DNA from: JAJUFS01 sp036381175
GTDB taxonomy: Bacteria; Pseudomonadota; Gammaproteobacteria; Natronospirales; JAJUFS01
Direction: 5' to 3'
Length of the DNA stretch: 64,000 nt
Assembly: GCA_036381175.1 (NCBI GenBank)
Contig: DASVDI010000034.1
Coordinates: 42,714-106,713 of the forward strand
Below, one piece after another: positions 8,990-17,419 of the stretch (its first letter is position 1; each line of letters opens with the position of its first letter). The notes below the pieces were generated by a model, which did not search any database, was not told where the DNA came from, and saw only the letters and a list, made by a program, of their open reading frames with translations. The translations under genes were made by a program, and so were the position numbers.

Positions 8990-9394
8990 ATGAGACGTAA
9001 GCACAGACACTCGGCGGACGAAGCCGATATCGACATGACTCCGATGCTGGACATTGTGTTCATCATGCTGATCTTCTTCATTGTGACGACATCATTCGTG
9101 AAGGAAATCGGCATTGACGTGAACCGGCCGACGAACGCGCCACCGCAGACCAAGCAGGAAAGCCAGGTCGTTCTGATCGAGGTTCTGGAAAACGGCACTG
9201 TCCGGATGGATGGACGAACGATCGACGTGCGGGCGGTGCAGGCGAACGTCGAACGCGCGCGCGCAGAAAAGCCTGACGCAACGGTGGTTGTTGCGGCGCA
9301 TGGCGCATCAAACGCAGGCATCCTGGTAAGGGTGATCGACCAGGCGCGTCTCGCGGGCGCAACAAACGTTTCCATCGCATCGACTGTAGAATAG
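8990..9394 (+). CDS. exbD: ExbD/TolR biopolymer transport protein (first copy)
   Basis: 134 residues. A short cytoplasmic N-terminus is followed by the family signature DMTPMLDIVFIMLIFFIVTT, in which the membrane aspartate carries the proton, then a periplasmic ExbD domain ending with the usual VIDQARLAGATNVSIAS. It partners the ExbB channels to transmit proton motive force to TonB. It lies 10 bp after exbB. Confidence 0.93.
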   Translation: MRRKHRHSADEADIDMTPMLDIVFIMLIFFIVTTSFVKEIGIDVNRPTNAPPQTKQESQVVLIEVLENGTVRMDGRTIDVRAVQANVERARAEKPDATVVVAAHGASNAGILVRVIDQARLAGATNVSIASTVE

Positions 9395-9443
9395 ACATTG
9401 CGTTCGGCACTCATGTGCCGGATTGCTGTCCAAAGAGACAGGT

Positions 9444-9854
9444 ATGGCCAGAAAACACGCAAGACAGAGTGAAGATGCCGCGATCGACATGACGCCCATG
9501 CTCGACATCGTGTTCATCATGTTGATCTTCTTCATTGTCACGACCTCGTTCGTCAAAGAGGCAGGTCTCGAAGTTGATCGCCCACCAGCGCATACGGCTC
9601 TTGAGCAAGTGCATGGCAACGTGATGATCGCAATCGCCGAGAATGGCGACATCTGGATGTCGAAGCGCCAGGTTGAAGTCGAGCAGGTACGTTTGCTGGT
9701 TCAACAGGCGCAGGCAGAGAATCCGGAAGGTACGGTCGTAATCATTGCCGACGAGCTGGCGCCAACAGGTGTGGTGGTCCAGGTGATGGATCAGGCACGC
9801 CTTGCCGGAGCCGAGGAGGTGGCGATCGCGACAGAGGAGGCAGCTACATCATGA
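9444..9854 (+). CDS. exbD: ExbD/TolR biopolymer transport protein (second copy)
   Basis: 136 residues from the ATG at 9444. I prefer this to an upstream TTG at 9423 because AAGAGACAGG sits just before the ATG and the protein then aligns with the first copy. It has the same MTPMLDIVFIMLIFFIVTT membrane segment and periplasmic fold ending VMDQARLAGAEEVAIAT. The two copies are clearly related but diverged, so they probably form a hetero-oligomer. It overlaps tonB by ATGA. Confidence 0.92.
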   Translation: MARKHARQSEDAAIDMTPMLDIVFIMLIFFIVTTSFVKEAGLEVDRPPAHTALEQVHGNVMIAIAENGDIWMSKRQVEVEQVRLLVQQAQAENPEGTVVIIADELAPTGVVVQVMDQARLAGAEEVAIATEEAATS

Positions 9855-10477
9855 GATATTTTATTTCATTGGCTTTGGGCTTTGTCGTCGCCATTTCCCT
9901 TTTCGGTTTGATGAAACTGCTGGTTTCTGGAAACGACGAAGCACAGGTAAGGCCCGACGATGTTCAGTTCGTGGACTTCGTTCGCGTCAAGCGTGACGAG
10001 TCGGTTCGCACCAAGGACCGCCAAGTGCCGGAGAAGCCGCAGCCACCGGACAAGCCGCCGCCGCCCCAGATGGCCGCGCAGCAGCAGGATGTGCGACCAA
10101 ATGCGCCCGAGCTCGATATCGACATGCCGGATATCGGCGCATCGTTTGCTGGCAGCGGGCCTTATCTGGGAAATCCGTTCAGTGGCGCGAACATGGGTGA
10201 CGGCGATCTTATTCCAATTGTGCAAATCCGGCCGCAGTACCCCCGTGAGGCTCTTATGAAGTGCATAGGTGGCGTGGTCGAGCTGCGTTTCACCGTACTT
10301 GAAGACGGATCAGTGACGGACGCCAGCGTGATTTCCGCTGATCCGCCGCGCATGTTCGATCGCGAGGCGCTGCGCGCGATCGTACGCTGGAAGTTCAAAC
10401 CGCGAATTGTCGATGGTCGCCCTGTTCAGCGCGAAGCTACGCTGCCGCTGCATTTCGAGAAGCCGCAAGGCTGCTGA
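9851..10477 (+). CDS. tonB: TonB-family energy transducer
   Basis: 208 residues with one N-terminal membrane anchor (about residues 3-25). A proline-rich spacer (PEKPQPPDKPPPPQ near 60-75) spans the periplasm. The TonB C-terminal domain carries IVQIRPQYPREALMKCIGGVV, then FDREALRAIVRWKFKPRIVDG. It transduces ExbBD energy to outer-membrane receptors. It is shorter than classical TonB, as is usual for TonB2 proteins. The position as gene six of the operon is typical. Confidence 0.92.
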   Translation: MRYFISLALGFVVAISLFGLMKLLVSGNDEAQVRPDDVQFVDFVRVKRDESVRTKDRQVPEKPQPPDKPPPPQMAAQQQDVRPNAPELDIDMPDIGASFAGSGPYLGNPFSGANMGDGDLIPIVQIRPQYPREALMKCIGGVVELRFTVLEDGSVTDASVISADPPRMFDREALRAIVRWKFKPRIVDGRPVQREATLPLHFEKPQGC

Positions 10478-10505
10478 TTGCGACGGGGCACGAGGAGAAA
10501 ATCTG

Positions 10506-11768
10506 ATGTCCTTTTCATTCAAGACCCTGGCGATCTCTTTCGTCGGCATTGCCTTGGTGTTCGTTCCCGTCGCCGAGAGTGCCGCCCAGGACAATAACAA
10601 TAACGAGGAGAACACCTCGACCTTCATGTCGCCGCAGACTTATCGCCGCATTACCCAGGCGACGGAAGACATGAATGCAGGGAAATATGACGAGGCGCTT
10701 GCCGAGCTGCGGGACCTGGCTGGGGATGTTGCGGACAGTCCTTACGAACTGGCCGTAACCTTGCAAACAACGGCGTATGTTTTTATCAATCAGGAAAACT
10801 ACGAGCAGGCCGCGGTTTACCTCAAGCGAGCGCTGGATCAGGACGCCTTGCCGGCGGAACCGGAACAGGGCGTGATTTACGCGTTAGCGCAAATTTACGG
10901 CGTCCTGGGTCAACCCGAAAAGACGATCGAGCTGATGACTGGCTGGCTGAAGACGGCCGAAGATCCGCCGCCCGACGCGTACATCACCTTGGCGAACGCC
11001 TATTACACGATGGAAAGATATCGTGAAGCGTATCCGGCCGTGAAGAAAGCGCTATCGCTGATGGATGAGCCACAGGAGCAGTGGTTGAAGCTCGCGCTGG
11101 GCATTCAGTATGAGCTTGAGAAGTATCGCGAGGCGGCGAATACACTGGAGATTCTCGTCGCAAACTGGCCGGATGAAAAGCAGTACTGGCGGCAGTTGTC
11201 GGGTATTTATATTGAGCTCGGAGAAGACCAGAAAGCCCTGGCAACCATGGCATTGGCATACGAGCACAATGCGCTCAAGGATGAAGAAGAGTTCCTGAAC
11301 CTGGCCAGGCTGTACATGCTGAACGAAGTGCCGTACCCGGGGGCAAGTTTGCTGGAAGACATGCTTGCGCAGGAAAAAGTAGAGCGTAGCCAGGAGAATT
11401 ACGAGTTGCTGGCGCAGGCTTGGGTCCAGGCGCGCGAATACGAAAAGGCCATCGAGGCATTGAAGAAGGCCGCGGAATACGCCGAGGACGGATCGCTTTA
11501 TATCCGTGCAGCGCAACTCGAGATGTCATTGGCGAATTGGGAAGGTGCTACGACGGCAGTTCAAAAGGCGCTGGAGAAAGGCGGGCTGGATTCGGAGGAG
11601 ACCGGTAACGCGTGGTTGTTGCTGGGTACTGCCGCGGCAGAACAGGACGACTTCGAGACTGCCATCAAGGCATTTGAGGAAGCACGCGGTTACCCGGAGA
11701 CGCGCGAGAATGCGACGCAATGGCTGGCGTTCGTTCAGACCGAACAGGAAGTTTCGACCCTGAACTGA
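10506..11768 (+). CDS. TPR-repeat periplasmic protein of the TonB operon
   Basis: 420 residues from the ATG at 10506, preceded by GAGGAGAAA. An upstream in-frame start near 10407 would lie inside tonB and precede the signal peptide, so it is rejected. The signal peptide ends about VAESAAQ. Tetratricopeptide repeats fill the rest (for example AVYLKRALDQ, AYPAVKKALSL, AIEALKKAAEY, AIKAFEEARGY). TPR proteins (TtpC-like) close comparable TonB2 operons and are thought to link the inner-membrane complex to the outer membrane. Specific partners are not evident. Confidence 0.85.
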   Translation: MSFSFKTLAISFVGIALVFVPVAESAAQDNNNNEENTSTFMSPQTYRRITQATEDMNAGKYDEALAELRDLAGDVADSPYELAVTLQTTAYVFINQENYEQAAVYLKRALDQDALPAEPEQGVIYALAQIYGVLGQPEKTIELMTGWLKTAEDPPPDAYITLANAYYTMERYREAYPAVKKALSLMDEPQEQWLKLALGIQYELEKYREAANTLEILVANWPDEKQYWRQLSGIYIELGEDQKALATMALAYEHNALKDEEEFLNLARLYMLNEVPYPGASLLEDMLAQEKVERSQENYELLAQAWVQAREYEKAIEALKKAAEYAEDGSLYIRAAQLEMSLANWEGATTAVQKALEKGGLDSEETGNAWLLLGTAAAEQDDFETAIKAFEEARGYPETRENATQWLAFVQTEQEVSTLN

Positions 11769-11790
11769 ATGAAGTTGGCACTTGTTCGAT

Positions 11791-11820
11791 AAAAAAGGCG
11801 TCGTTCGACGCCTTTTTTTA
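11791..11820 (+). terminator. Terminator of the TonB operon
   Basis: A GGCGTCG/CGACGCC stem (11797-11803 and 11806-11812) is flanked by A6 upstream and T7 downstream, 22 bp past the TPR gene stop. It is a clear intrinsic terminator. Confidence 0.92.
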
Positions 11821-11861
11821 TAGTATTTACCCCAAGGATTGATATTTTTTACATAATAGCT

Positions 11862-11877
11862 TGTGATCCAGTTCACG
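11862..11877. promoter_or_regulatory. Candidate CRP/Vfr-type site upstream of xerD
   Basis: TGTGATCCAGTTCACG is a TGTGA-N6-TCAC(A/G) dyad and matches 13 of 16 bases of the E. coli CRP core. It lies 132 bp upstream of the xerD start in an AT-rich stretch. No regulator gene in the window supports it, so it stays a sequence-only call. Confidence 0.3.
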
Positions 11878-12008
11878 GCGTATGCAGGGAAAACCGGGGA
11901 GACTTCGGGCCACGATACCGGCAGTATTGGGACATATCCACCCAGAAACGCGGCACTGCAACAGGTTTCGACACCGCGTGTTTTTCCCGCAAGTCAGAGG
12001 ACACCACG

Positions 12009-12965
12009 ATGGCAGGCAATTACAAGGCTCAGGATTCGGCTCCCGTAACCGGCAGGCAAGTCCCCGGCGTAACCGGCAAGGTAGGCGGTGACATCGAACG
12101 GTTCCTGGATGCCATGTGGATGGAACGGGGCCTGTCGGAAAATACACTCGCCGCTTATCGCGCCGATCTCCAAAGCCTGAAGGCCTGGCTCGAAGACCAT
12201 TCCATCGATCTGCGGGAAGCGCGGCGTGACCATCTCCTGAACTTTGTCGCATGGCGAGTCGAATCAGGTGCGCGACCACGTTCAACGGCGCGGCAACTGT
12301 CGAGCGTTCGGCGTTTTTATCGTTACATCCAGCGCGAGGGGCTCATCAACCACGATCCCTCCGACAATATCGAGATGCCCCGGTTGAGCCGCCCGCTGCC
12401 AAAATCGCTGACGGAAGAAGAAGTCGAATCCCTGCTTGCCGTTCCCGATGTCGAGGATCCGTTGGGTCAGCGGGATCGCGCCATGCTCGAAGTGCTGTAT
12501 GCCACAGGCTTGCGCGTTTCCGAACTCGTCAAACTGAAGCTTAACCAGGTGAATTTACGCCAGGGTGTGGTCCGGATTACCGGCAAGGGTAGTCGTGAAC
12601 GTTTGGTGCCGTTGGGCGAGGAAGCGCAACGCTGGCTGGAACGTTACCTTGCGAGCGGCCGGCCCGAGATATTGCGTGAACGGCAGACGGAATTTCTTTT
12701 CCCGACGCGCCGAAGCGACAGCATGACCCGCCAAGCCTTCTGGCACATCATCAAGCGTTATGCGTCAAAGGCGAGCATTCGCAAACCACTTTCCCCGCAT
12801 ACGCTCCGCCACGCGTTTGCCACGCATTTACTGAATCATGGCGCGGACCTGCGTGTGGTGCAGATGCTCCTGGGACACAGCGACGTTTCGACCACGCAGA
12901 TTTATACGCATGTCGCCCGCGAACGCCTCAAGGACGTTCACTCGCAACATCATCCGCGCGGCTAG
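12009..12965 (+). CDS. xerD: Site-specific tyrosine recombinase XerD
   Basis: 318 residues. It resolves chromosome dimers at dif together with XerC. The N-terminal SAM-like domain covers about 28-115, and the catalytic domain shows R169 (ATGLRVSEL), K193 (GKGSRERLVP), H264-x2-R267 (HTLRHAFATHLL), H290 (LLGHSDVSTTQIYTHV) and the nucleophile Y299. It is some 20 residues longer at the N-terminus than E. coli XerD; the start at 12009 follows CAGAGGAC. The neighbouring DsbC gene matches the xerD-dsbC pair of E. coli and many gammaproteobacteria, which argues for XerD rather than XerC or a phage integrase. Confidence 0.93.
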   Translation: MAGNYKAQDSAPVTGRQVPGVTGKVGGDIERFLDAMWMERGLSENTLAAYRADLQSLKAWLEDHSIDLREARRDHLLNFVAWRVESGARPRSTARQLSSVRRFYRYIQREGLINHDPSDNIEMPRLSRPLPKSLTEEEVESLLAVPDVEDPLGQRDRAMLEVLYATGLRVSELVKLKLNQVNLRQGVVRITGKGSRERLVPLGEEAQRWLERYLASGRPEILRERQTEFLFPTRRSDSMTRQAFWHIIKRYASKASIRKPLSPHTLRHAFATHLLNHGADLRVVQMLLGHSDVSTTQIYTHVARERLKDVHSQHHPRG

Positions 12966-13078
12966 CTCCCGCAAATTCCACCGAGTAAACTCGCAGCGCC
13001 GTGCCTGAACGCCGGCGCTGTTTTGCTGTCCAATGCCGCGACTTTTCATCGGCCCTTCCATTCAACAACGAGCTTCCC

Positions 13079-13816
13079 ATGATTCGAGCACTTTCCTTTC
13101 TGTTATTGATCCTGTTTGCACCTGTCGCGCTCGCGGGATCCGAAAGCAACACGGAAAACGAACAGGCGACCCGGGCGCGAATCGCCGAACGCTTTCCGGG
13201 CGTTTCGGCAGATGATGTCAGCCCTTCCCCGATTCCGGGCCTTTATGAAGTCATCATGGGACCGATCGTGCTGTATGCCTCCGCCGATGGCAGGTATCTC
13301 GTCAAGGGAGATATCTACGATCTGGAAACGGACCGGAACCTGACGGAGCTGCGCGTCAACGCGGCGCGCGCCCGCTCGCTGGAACAGATTCCGGACAACG
13401 AGCTCATCGTTTTCGACAGCGCGGATGCAACGCACACGATTACCGTTTTCACGGACGTCACGTGCAGCTATTGCCGTCTTTTCCACAGCAAGATCAATGA
13501 ATATATCGAACGCGGAATTCGCGTCCGTTACGCCGCGTATCCGCGTAACGGCCTGGCATCGGATGCGTGGCAGACAATGGAGCGGGTCTGGTGCGCGCCC
13601 GACAAGCGCGAGGCGCTGACAGCGGCAAAGCTGGATAAAGAGTTCGAGGCCAAGGACTGCAACTCCGATCAGGTCATGCAGCAATGGCAGCTCGGCCGGA
13701 TGCTGGGCGTCCGCGGAACGCCGGCAATATTCACGCAGTCCGGTGAGATGATTCCCGGTTACGTGCCGCCCGATCAGTTGCTGAAACACCTGGAGTCAAA
13801 GCGCGTCGGCCAGTAA
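13079..13816 (+). CDS. dsbC: Thiol:disulfide interchange protein DsbC
   Basis: 245 residues from the ATG at 13079. A signal peptide (MIRALSFLLLILFAPVALAG) is followed by a dimerisation domain and a thioredoxin fold with active site C129-S-Y-C132. The cis-proline loop is GVRGTPAIF. It isomerises wrong disulfides in the periplasm. The CSYC active site differs from the E. coli CGYC, as in many non-enteric homologues. An upstream in-frame start at 13001 would put a charged stretch before the signal peptide and is rejected. Confidence 0.92.
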   Translation: MIRALSFLLLILFAPVALAGSESNTENEQATRARIAERFPGVSADDVSPSPIPGLYEVIMGPIVLYASADGRYLVKGDIYDLETDRNLTELRVNAARARSLEQIPDNELIVFDSADATHTITVFTDVTCSYCRLFHSKINEYIERGIRVRYAAYPRNGLASDAWQTMERVWCAPDKREALTAAKLDKEFEAKDCNSDQVMQQWQLGRMLGVRGTPAIFTQSGEMIPGYVPPDQLLKHLESKRVGQ

Positions 13817-13900
13817 GGCGTTCGGATGTAGCACTGATCGTCTCGAATCAATATAAACATCGGTTCGGACGAGCGCGAAAGGATCAAATCCGCAACAAAG

Positions 13901-13926
13901 AAAAGGCCGCGTGAGCGGCCTTTTTT
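13901..13926. terminator. Bidirectional terminator between dsbC and fdxA
   Basis: AAAAGGCCGC (13901-13910), GTGA loop, GCGGCC then T6 (13915-13926). A-rich and T-rich flanks on both sides let it serve both the plus-strand dsbC and the convergent minus-strand fdxA. Confidence 0.9.
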
Positions 13927-13945
13927 CATTCTGCAATTCGACCTT

Positions 13946-14269
13946 TCATCGTTCGAGTTGATCCAGCTTCCCCGGTTTGTCTTCCCATTCCTCGGCGTCC
14001 GGCGGCGCATCCTTCTTTTCGGTAATGACTGGCCAGTCGCGCGACAGCTCCGCGTTCAGCTCAAGGAAATGCTGTTGCTCATTCGGGAGATCGTCTTCCG
14101 AAAAGATGGCGTTGATCGGGCATTCAGGTTCGCACAAGGAACAGTCGATGCATTCGTCCGGATCGATGACCAGGAAATTCGGTCCTTCGTGAAAGCAGTC
14201 CACGGGACAGACTTCCACGCAGTCCGTGTATTTGCACTTGATGCAGTTTTCGGTGACGACGAATGTCAT
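13946..14269 (-). CDS. fdxA: 7Fe-8S ferredoxin FdxA
   Basis: 107 residues with the seven-iron ferredoxin pattern: CIKCKYTDCVEVCPVDC (C9, C12, C17, C21, C25) and CIDCSLCEPECP (C40, C43, C46, C50). These ligands hold one 3Fe-4S and one 4Fe-4S cluster. The acidic C-terminal tail is typical. It is a low-potential soluble electron carrier; the redox partner is unknown. It is monocistronic, with a strong terminator downstream. Confidence 0.95.
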   Translation of the reverse strand: MTFVVTENCIKCKYTDCVEVCPVDCFHEGPNFLVIDPDECIDCSLCEPECPINAIFSEDDLPNEQQHFLELNAELSRDWPVITEKKDAPPDAEEWEDKPGKLDQLER

Positions 14270-14343
14270 GTGCAGTTCTCACTTGTCACGTTGTCAATGA
14301 AAAATTCGCGGGAATTCTGCCATATCCCGGCAGCCATTTCAGG

Positions 14344-14880
14344 CTAGGTGCGCCGATCAAATTTGTGGCTGTGCAAGCCGAAACCTCCTGCAGCGAGGTC
14401 TTCACGGAAGCGTTCCAGTGTGAATCGCACGCTCGGGAATGCGAGCTCGCTCCACGGAATGTCCGTGACGGAAACCAGTGCGGTCTCGATACTTTCCGGT
14501 CCGGCTTCGTGATAACCACCTTTCAGCCGGCCGCGGTACATCATGTGCACCTGCCCGACGTGGATGACATCGACGATGGCATAAAGCGCGTCGAGTTCCA
14601 CATCCGCACAGGCCTCTTCCATTGCCTCACGCGCTGCAGCTTCGGCGATGGTTTCGCCGTGCTCCATGAATCCGGCCGGCAAGGTCCAGAAACCCTTGCG
14701 CGGTTCGATGGCGCGGCGGCAGATCAGGATTTTTTCCTCGCGCGTGACAACGCAGCCAGCGACGATGCGTGGATTGTCATAGTGAATTGTCGAGCAGGAA
14801 TCGCAGACATGCCGGGGCAAATTGTCGCCTTCGGGAATGCGCAATACCACGGGCGCTCCGCACTGGCTGCAAAATCGCAT
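14344..14880 (-). CDS. Nudix hydrolase with N-terminal zinc ribbon
   Basis: 178 residues. A zinc ribbon (C4, C7, C26, C29) precedes a Nudix box at 70-92, G-x5-E-x7-REAMEE-A-C-A. The usual glycine of EExGU is cysteine here, a variation seen in NudC/YjaD-like and ADP-ribose-type relatives. The substrate is therefore uncertain: a nucleoside diphosphate derivative such as NADH or ADP-ribose. The protein starts only 49 bp after the 3' end of tRNA-Leu with no terminator between, so it is probably cotranscribed with the tRNA. Confidence 0.85.
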   Translation of the reverse strand: MRFCSQCGAPVVLRIPEGDNLPRHVCDSCSTIHYDNPRIVAGCVVTREEKILICRRAIEPRKGFWTLPAGFMEHGETIAEAAAREAMEEACADVELDALYAIVDVIHVGQVHMMYRGRLKGGYHEAGPESIETALVSVTDIPWSELAFPSVRFTLERFREDLAAGGFGLHSHKFDRRT

Positions 14881-14928
14881 GGCAGGTTCCGCAAGAATCA
14901 AGAGGGCGTTATCGACGCGCCGCAAAAC

Positions 14929-15015
14929 TGGTGCCCGGGGTCGGAATCGAACCGACACTTCCTCGCGGAAACGAGATTTTGAGTCTCGCGCGTCTACCAG
15001 TTTCGCCACCCGGGC
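14929..15015 (-). tRNA. tRNA-Leu (anticodon CAA)
   Basis: 87 nt including an encoded CCA. The acceptor is GCCCGGG at 15009-15015, paired with CCCGGGC. The anticodon stem CGAGA/TCTCG encloses the loop CTCAAAA, giving CAA. A long variable arm and the T-loop GGTTCGATTCC confirm a class II leucine tRNA. Confidence 0.96.
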
Positions 15016-15026
15016 AGGGGACGCCA

Positions 15027-15054
15027 AGTATAGGGAAATCCTGCTGACGGGCAA
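15027..15054 (-). promoter_or_regulatory. Promoter of tRNA-Leu
   Basis: On the minus strand, TTGCCC (15049-15054) and TATACT (15027-15032) are separated by 16 bp. The -10 lies 11 bp before the tRNA 5' end, the spacing expected for a tRNA promoter. Confidence 0.6.
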
Positions 15055-15175
15055 GCCGGATTTGATTCGGGCCATGGCCTTCCCAGCACTTCGCATCGGT
15101 TTCATGCAGGTTTTCAGGTTGTTCTGAATGGCGCGCGCTGCCCGTAAGCCTCACATACGGTAAACTTCGCGGCCC

Positions 15176-16207
15176 ATGCAGCGCCGCGATTTTCATTTCG
15201 AACTCCCTGACGAGTTGATCGCCCGTTATCCCTTGCCGGATCGCGGCGCTTCGCGCCTGTTGTATCTCGATGGCGAGGACGGCGAACTTCGCGACCGGCA
15301 ATTTCGCGATCTCCCGGAACTGCTTCGAGCCGGCGATCTGCTGGTATTCAACGACACGCGCGTGATGCCCGCGCGGCTGCTGGGTCGAAAATCCACCGGT
15401 GGGCGAATCGAAGTGCTTGTCGAACGCGTGCTGGATTCGCGCGAAGTGCTGGCGCATGTTCGCGCGAGCAAGACGCCGAAACCCGGAATGACGCTCGAGA
15501 TGGAAGGCGGTATGCAACTGGAAGTGCTGGGTCGTGAAGGCGCGCTGTTTCATTTGCGCTTTCCCGAAGACGATGTTCCCGCCCAACTCGAATGTCACGG
15601 CCACATGCCGCTGCCGCCGTACATCGACCGGCCCGATGAAAATTCCGACCGCGAGCGCTACCAGACGGTTTATGCGCGCGAACCTGGCGCGGTAGCGGCG
15701 CCGACGGCCGGCCTGCATTTCGATGCGAGCATGCTCGAGAGCCTGGATGATCTCGGCGTTGAATCGACCTTCGTCACGCTGCATGTCGGCGCCGGCACAT
15801 TCCAGCCCGTGCGCGAGGACGATCTTTCACGGCACAAGATGCACGCGGAATTCGCCATGGTTTCCAAGGAAACGGTTGATGCCGTATCACGCACGCGAGA
15901 ACGTGGCGGGCGAGTCGTTGCGGTGGGAACCACCAGCGTGCGCAGCCTTGAATCCGCAAGCGCCGACGGTGAATTGAAATCCTTTGCCAACGACACGCGA
16001 TTGTTCATCACGCCCGGTTACCGGTTCAGGACAGTTGACGCCATGATCACGAATTTTCACTTGCCGGAGTCGACGCTGCTGATGCTCGTGTCCGCGTTCG
16101 CCGGTCACGACAGTGTCATGCGCGCTTACCGTCACGCGGTGGCGGAGCGTTATCGCTTCTTCAGTTACGGAGACGCCATGTTCGTCACCCCGGAAAATCC
16201 GCGATGA
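15176..16207 (+). CDS. queA: tRNA preQ1(34) S-adenosylmethionine ribosyltransferase-isomerase
   Basis: 343 residues. QueA transfers and isomerises the ribosyl group of SAM onto preQ1 in tRNA to make epoxyqueuosine. The family landmarks LVFNDTRVMPARLLG (near 55), LPPYIDRPDENSDRERYQTVYA (around 140-160), APTAGLHF and HVGAGTFQPV are present, and the length is normal. The stop overlaps the tgt start (ATGA), the standard queA-tgt coupling. Confidence 0.97.
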   Translation: MQRRDFHFELPDELIARYPLPDRGASRLLYLDGEDGELRDRQFRDLPELLRAGDLLVFNDTRVMPARLLGRKSTGGRIEVLVERVLDSREVLAHVRASKTPKPGMTLEMEGGMQLEVLGREGALFHLRFPEDDVPAQLECHGHMPLPPYIDRPDENSDRERYQTVYAREPGAVAAPTAGLHFDASMLESLDDLGVESTFVTLHVGAGTFQPVREDDLSRHKMHAEFAMVSKETVDAVSRTRERGGRVVAVGTTSVRSLESASADGELKSFANDTRLFITPGYRFRTVDAMITNFHLPESTLLMLVSAFAGHDSVMRAYRHAVAERYRFFSYGDAMFVTPENPR

Positions 16208-17319
16208 AATTCGAACGACTTGCCAGTGATGGCGCCGCGCGTCGCGGCCGCCTGGTTTTCGATCGCGGTGTCGTAAACACACCCGCCTTCATGCCTGTGG
16301 GAACGTACGGCACTGTGAAGGCGATGACGCCGGAAGAACTCGAAGGCATGGGCGCCGAAATCATTCTCGGCAACACCTTTCATCTCATGCTGCGGCCTGG
16401 CACGGACATCATTCGCGCGCACGGCGACCTGCACGATTTCATGCATTGGCAAAAACCGATCCTCACCGATTCCGGCGGCTTCCAGGTGTTCAGTCTCGCC
16501 GAGCAGCGAAAGATCACCGAGAAGGGTGTGACGTTCAACTCACCGGTGAACGGCGACAAGGTTTTTCTCGGTCCCGAAGAAGCCATCGGCGTGCAGCACG
16601 CGCTGGGCTCCGACATTGTGATGATCTTCGATGAATGCACGCCGTATCCGGCGACGGAAGAGGAAGCGGAAACCTCGATGGAGTTGTCGTTGCGTTGGGC
16701 ACGGCGCTCGAAGGACGCGCACGGCGACAATCCGAACGCGTTGTTCGGCATTGTGCAGGGCGGGATGTATCCGGACTTGCGCACGCGTTCACTGGATGGA
16801 TTGCGGGAAATCGGATTCGATGGCTACGCCGTCGGCGGCTTGTCGGTGGGTGAACCCGAGGCCGAACGATTGAAGGTGCTGGACGGCTTGCAGCCGCTGC
16901 TGCCGGAAGACCGGCCGCGGTATTTGATGGGTGTCGGCACGCCGGAAGACATCGTCAATGCGGTGCAGCGTGGGATCGACATGTTCGATTGCGTGCTGCC
17001 CACGCGTAACGCGCGAACCGGATTTCTTTACACCAGCGAAGGCTTGATTCGCATCCGCAACGCACGGTACCGCGACGACACGCGCCCGCTGGATCCGGCC
17101 TGCGGCTGCTACACCTGCCGGAATTACAGCCGCGCGTACTTGCGCCATCTCGACAAGTGCGGCGAGATCCTCTCCTCGCGCCTGAACACCGTACATAATC
17201 TTTTTTATTACCAGGCCTTGATGCGCGGCATCAGGGACGCCATAGAAGCGGGGGAGCTGGACGCCTTCGTCGCCCGGTTCCACGCAGGCCGGGAGAAATC
17301 GGCGTCGGCTGTGCCATAA
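16204..17319 (+). CDS. tgt: Queuine tRNA-guanine transglycosylase
   Basis: 371 residues. It exchanges G34 of GUN-anticodon tRNAs for preQ1, the substrate QueA then modifies. Visible are LTDSGGFQVFSL with the active-site serine/aspartate region, MIFDECTPYPAT, GVGTPEDIVNAV with MFDCVLPTRNARTG (nucleophile aspartate), and the zinc site CGCYTCRNYSRAYLRHL. The frame is coupled to queA by a 4-bp overlap. Confidence 0.97.
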   Translation: MKFERLASDGAARRGRLVFDRGVVNTPAFMPVGTYGTVKAMTPEELEGMGAEIILGNTFHLMLRPGTDIIRAHGDLHDFMHWQKPILTDSGGFQVFSLAEQRKITEKGVTFNSPVNGDKVFLGPEEAIGVQHALGSDIVMIFDECTPYPATEEEAETSMELSLRWARRSKDAHGDNPNALFGIVQGGMYPDLRTRSLDGLREIGFDGYAVGGLSVGEPEAERLKVLDGLQPLLPEDRPRYLMGVGTPEDIVNAVQRGIDMFDCVLPTRNARTGFLYTSEGLIRIRNARYRDDTRPLDPACGCYTCRNYSRAYLRHLDKCGEILSSRLNTVHNLFYYQALMRGIRDAIEAGELDAFVARFHAGREKSASAVP

Positions 17320-17358
17320 TACGGCCCTTTGCGCCGCTCCCGGCGCCGAATTCCGCGA

Positions 17359-17399
17359 GGCGGCCACCCTGATCTTCGTGGGGGCCGCCACGTTTTTTT
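17359..17399 (+). terminator. Intercistronic terminator or attenuator between tgt and yajC
   Basis: GGCGGCC (17359-17365) pairs with GGCCGCC (17383-17389). An ACG and seven T residues follow, ending at 17399, only 20 bp before the yajC start and overlapping its ribosome-binding leader. It would end queA-tgt transcripts or trim read-through into yajC-secDF. Confidence 0.7.
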
Positions 17400-17419
17400 G
17401 TCACCAAAGGGGAGACAGC

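Noticed and set aside
12009..12965. Tyrosine recombinase considered as an island integrase
   Set aside because: The downstream dsbC, the catalytic pattern and the length fit the housekeeping XerD; no tRNA attachment site or mobile genes adjoin it.
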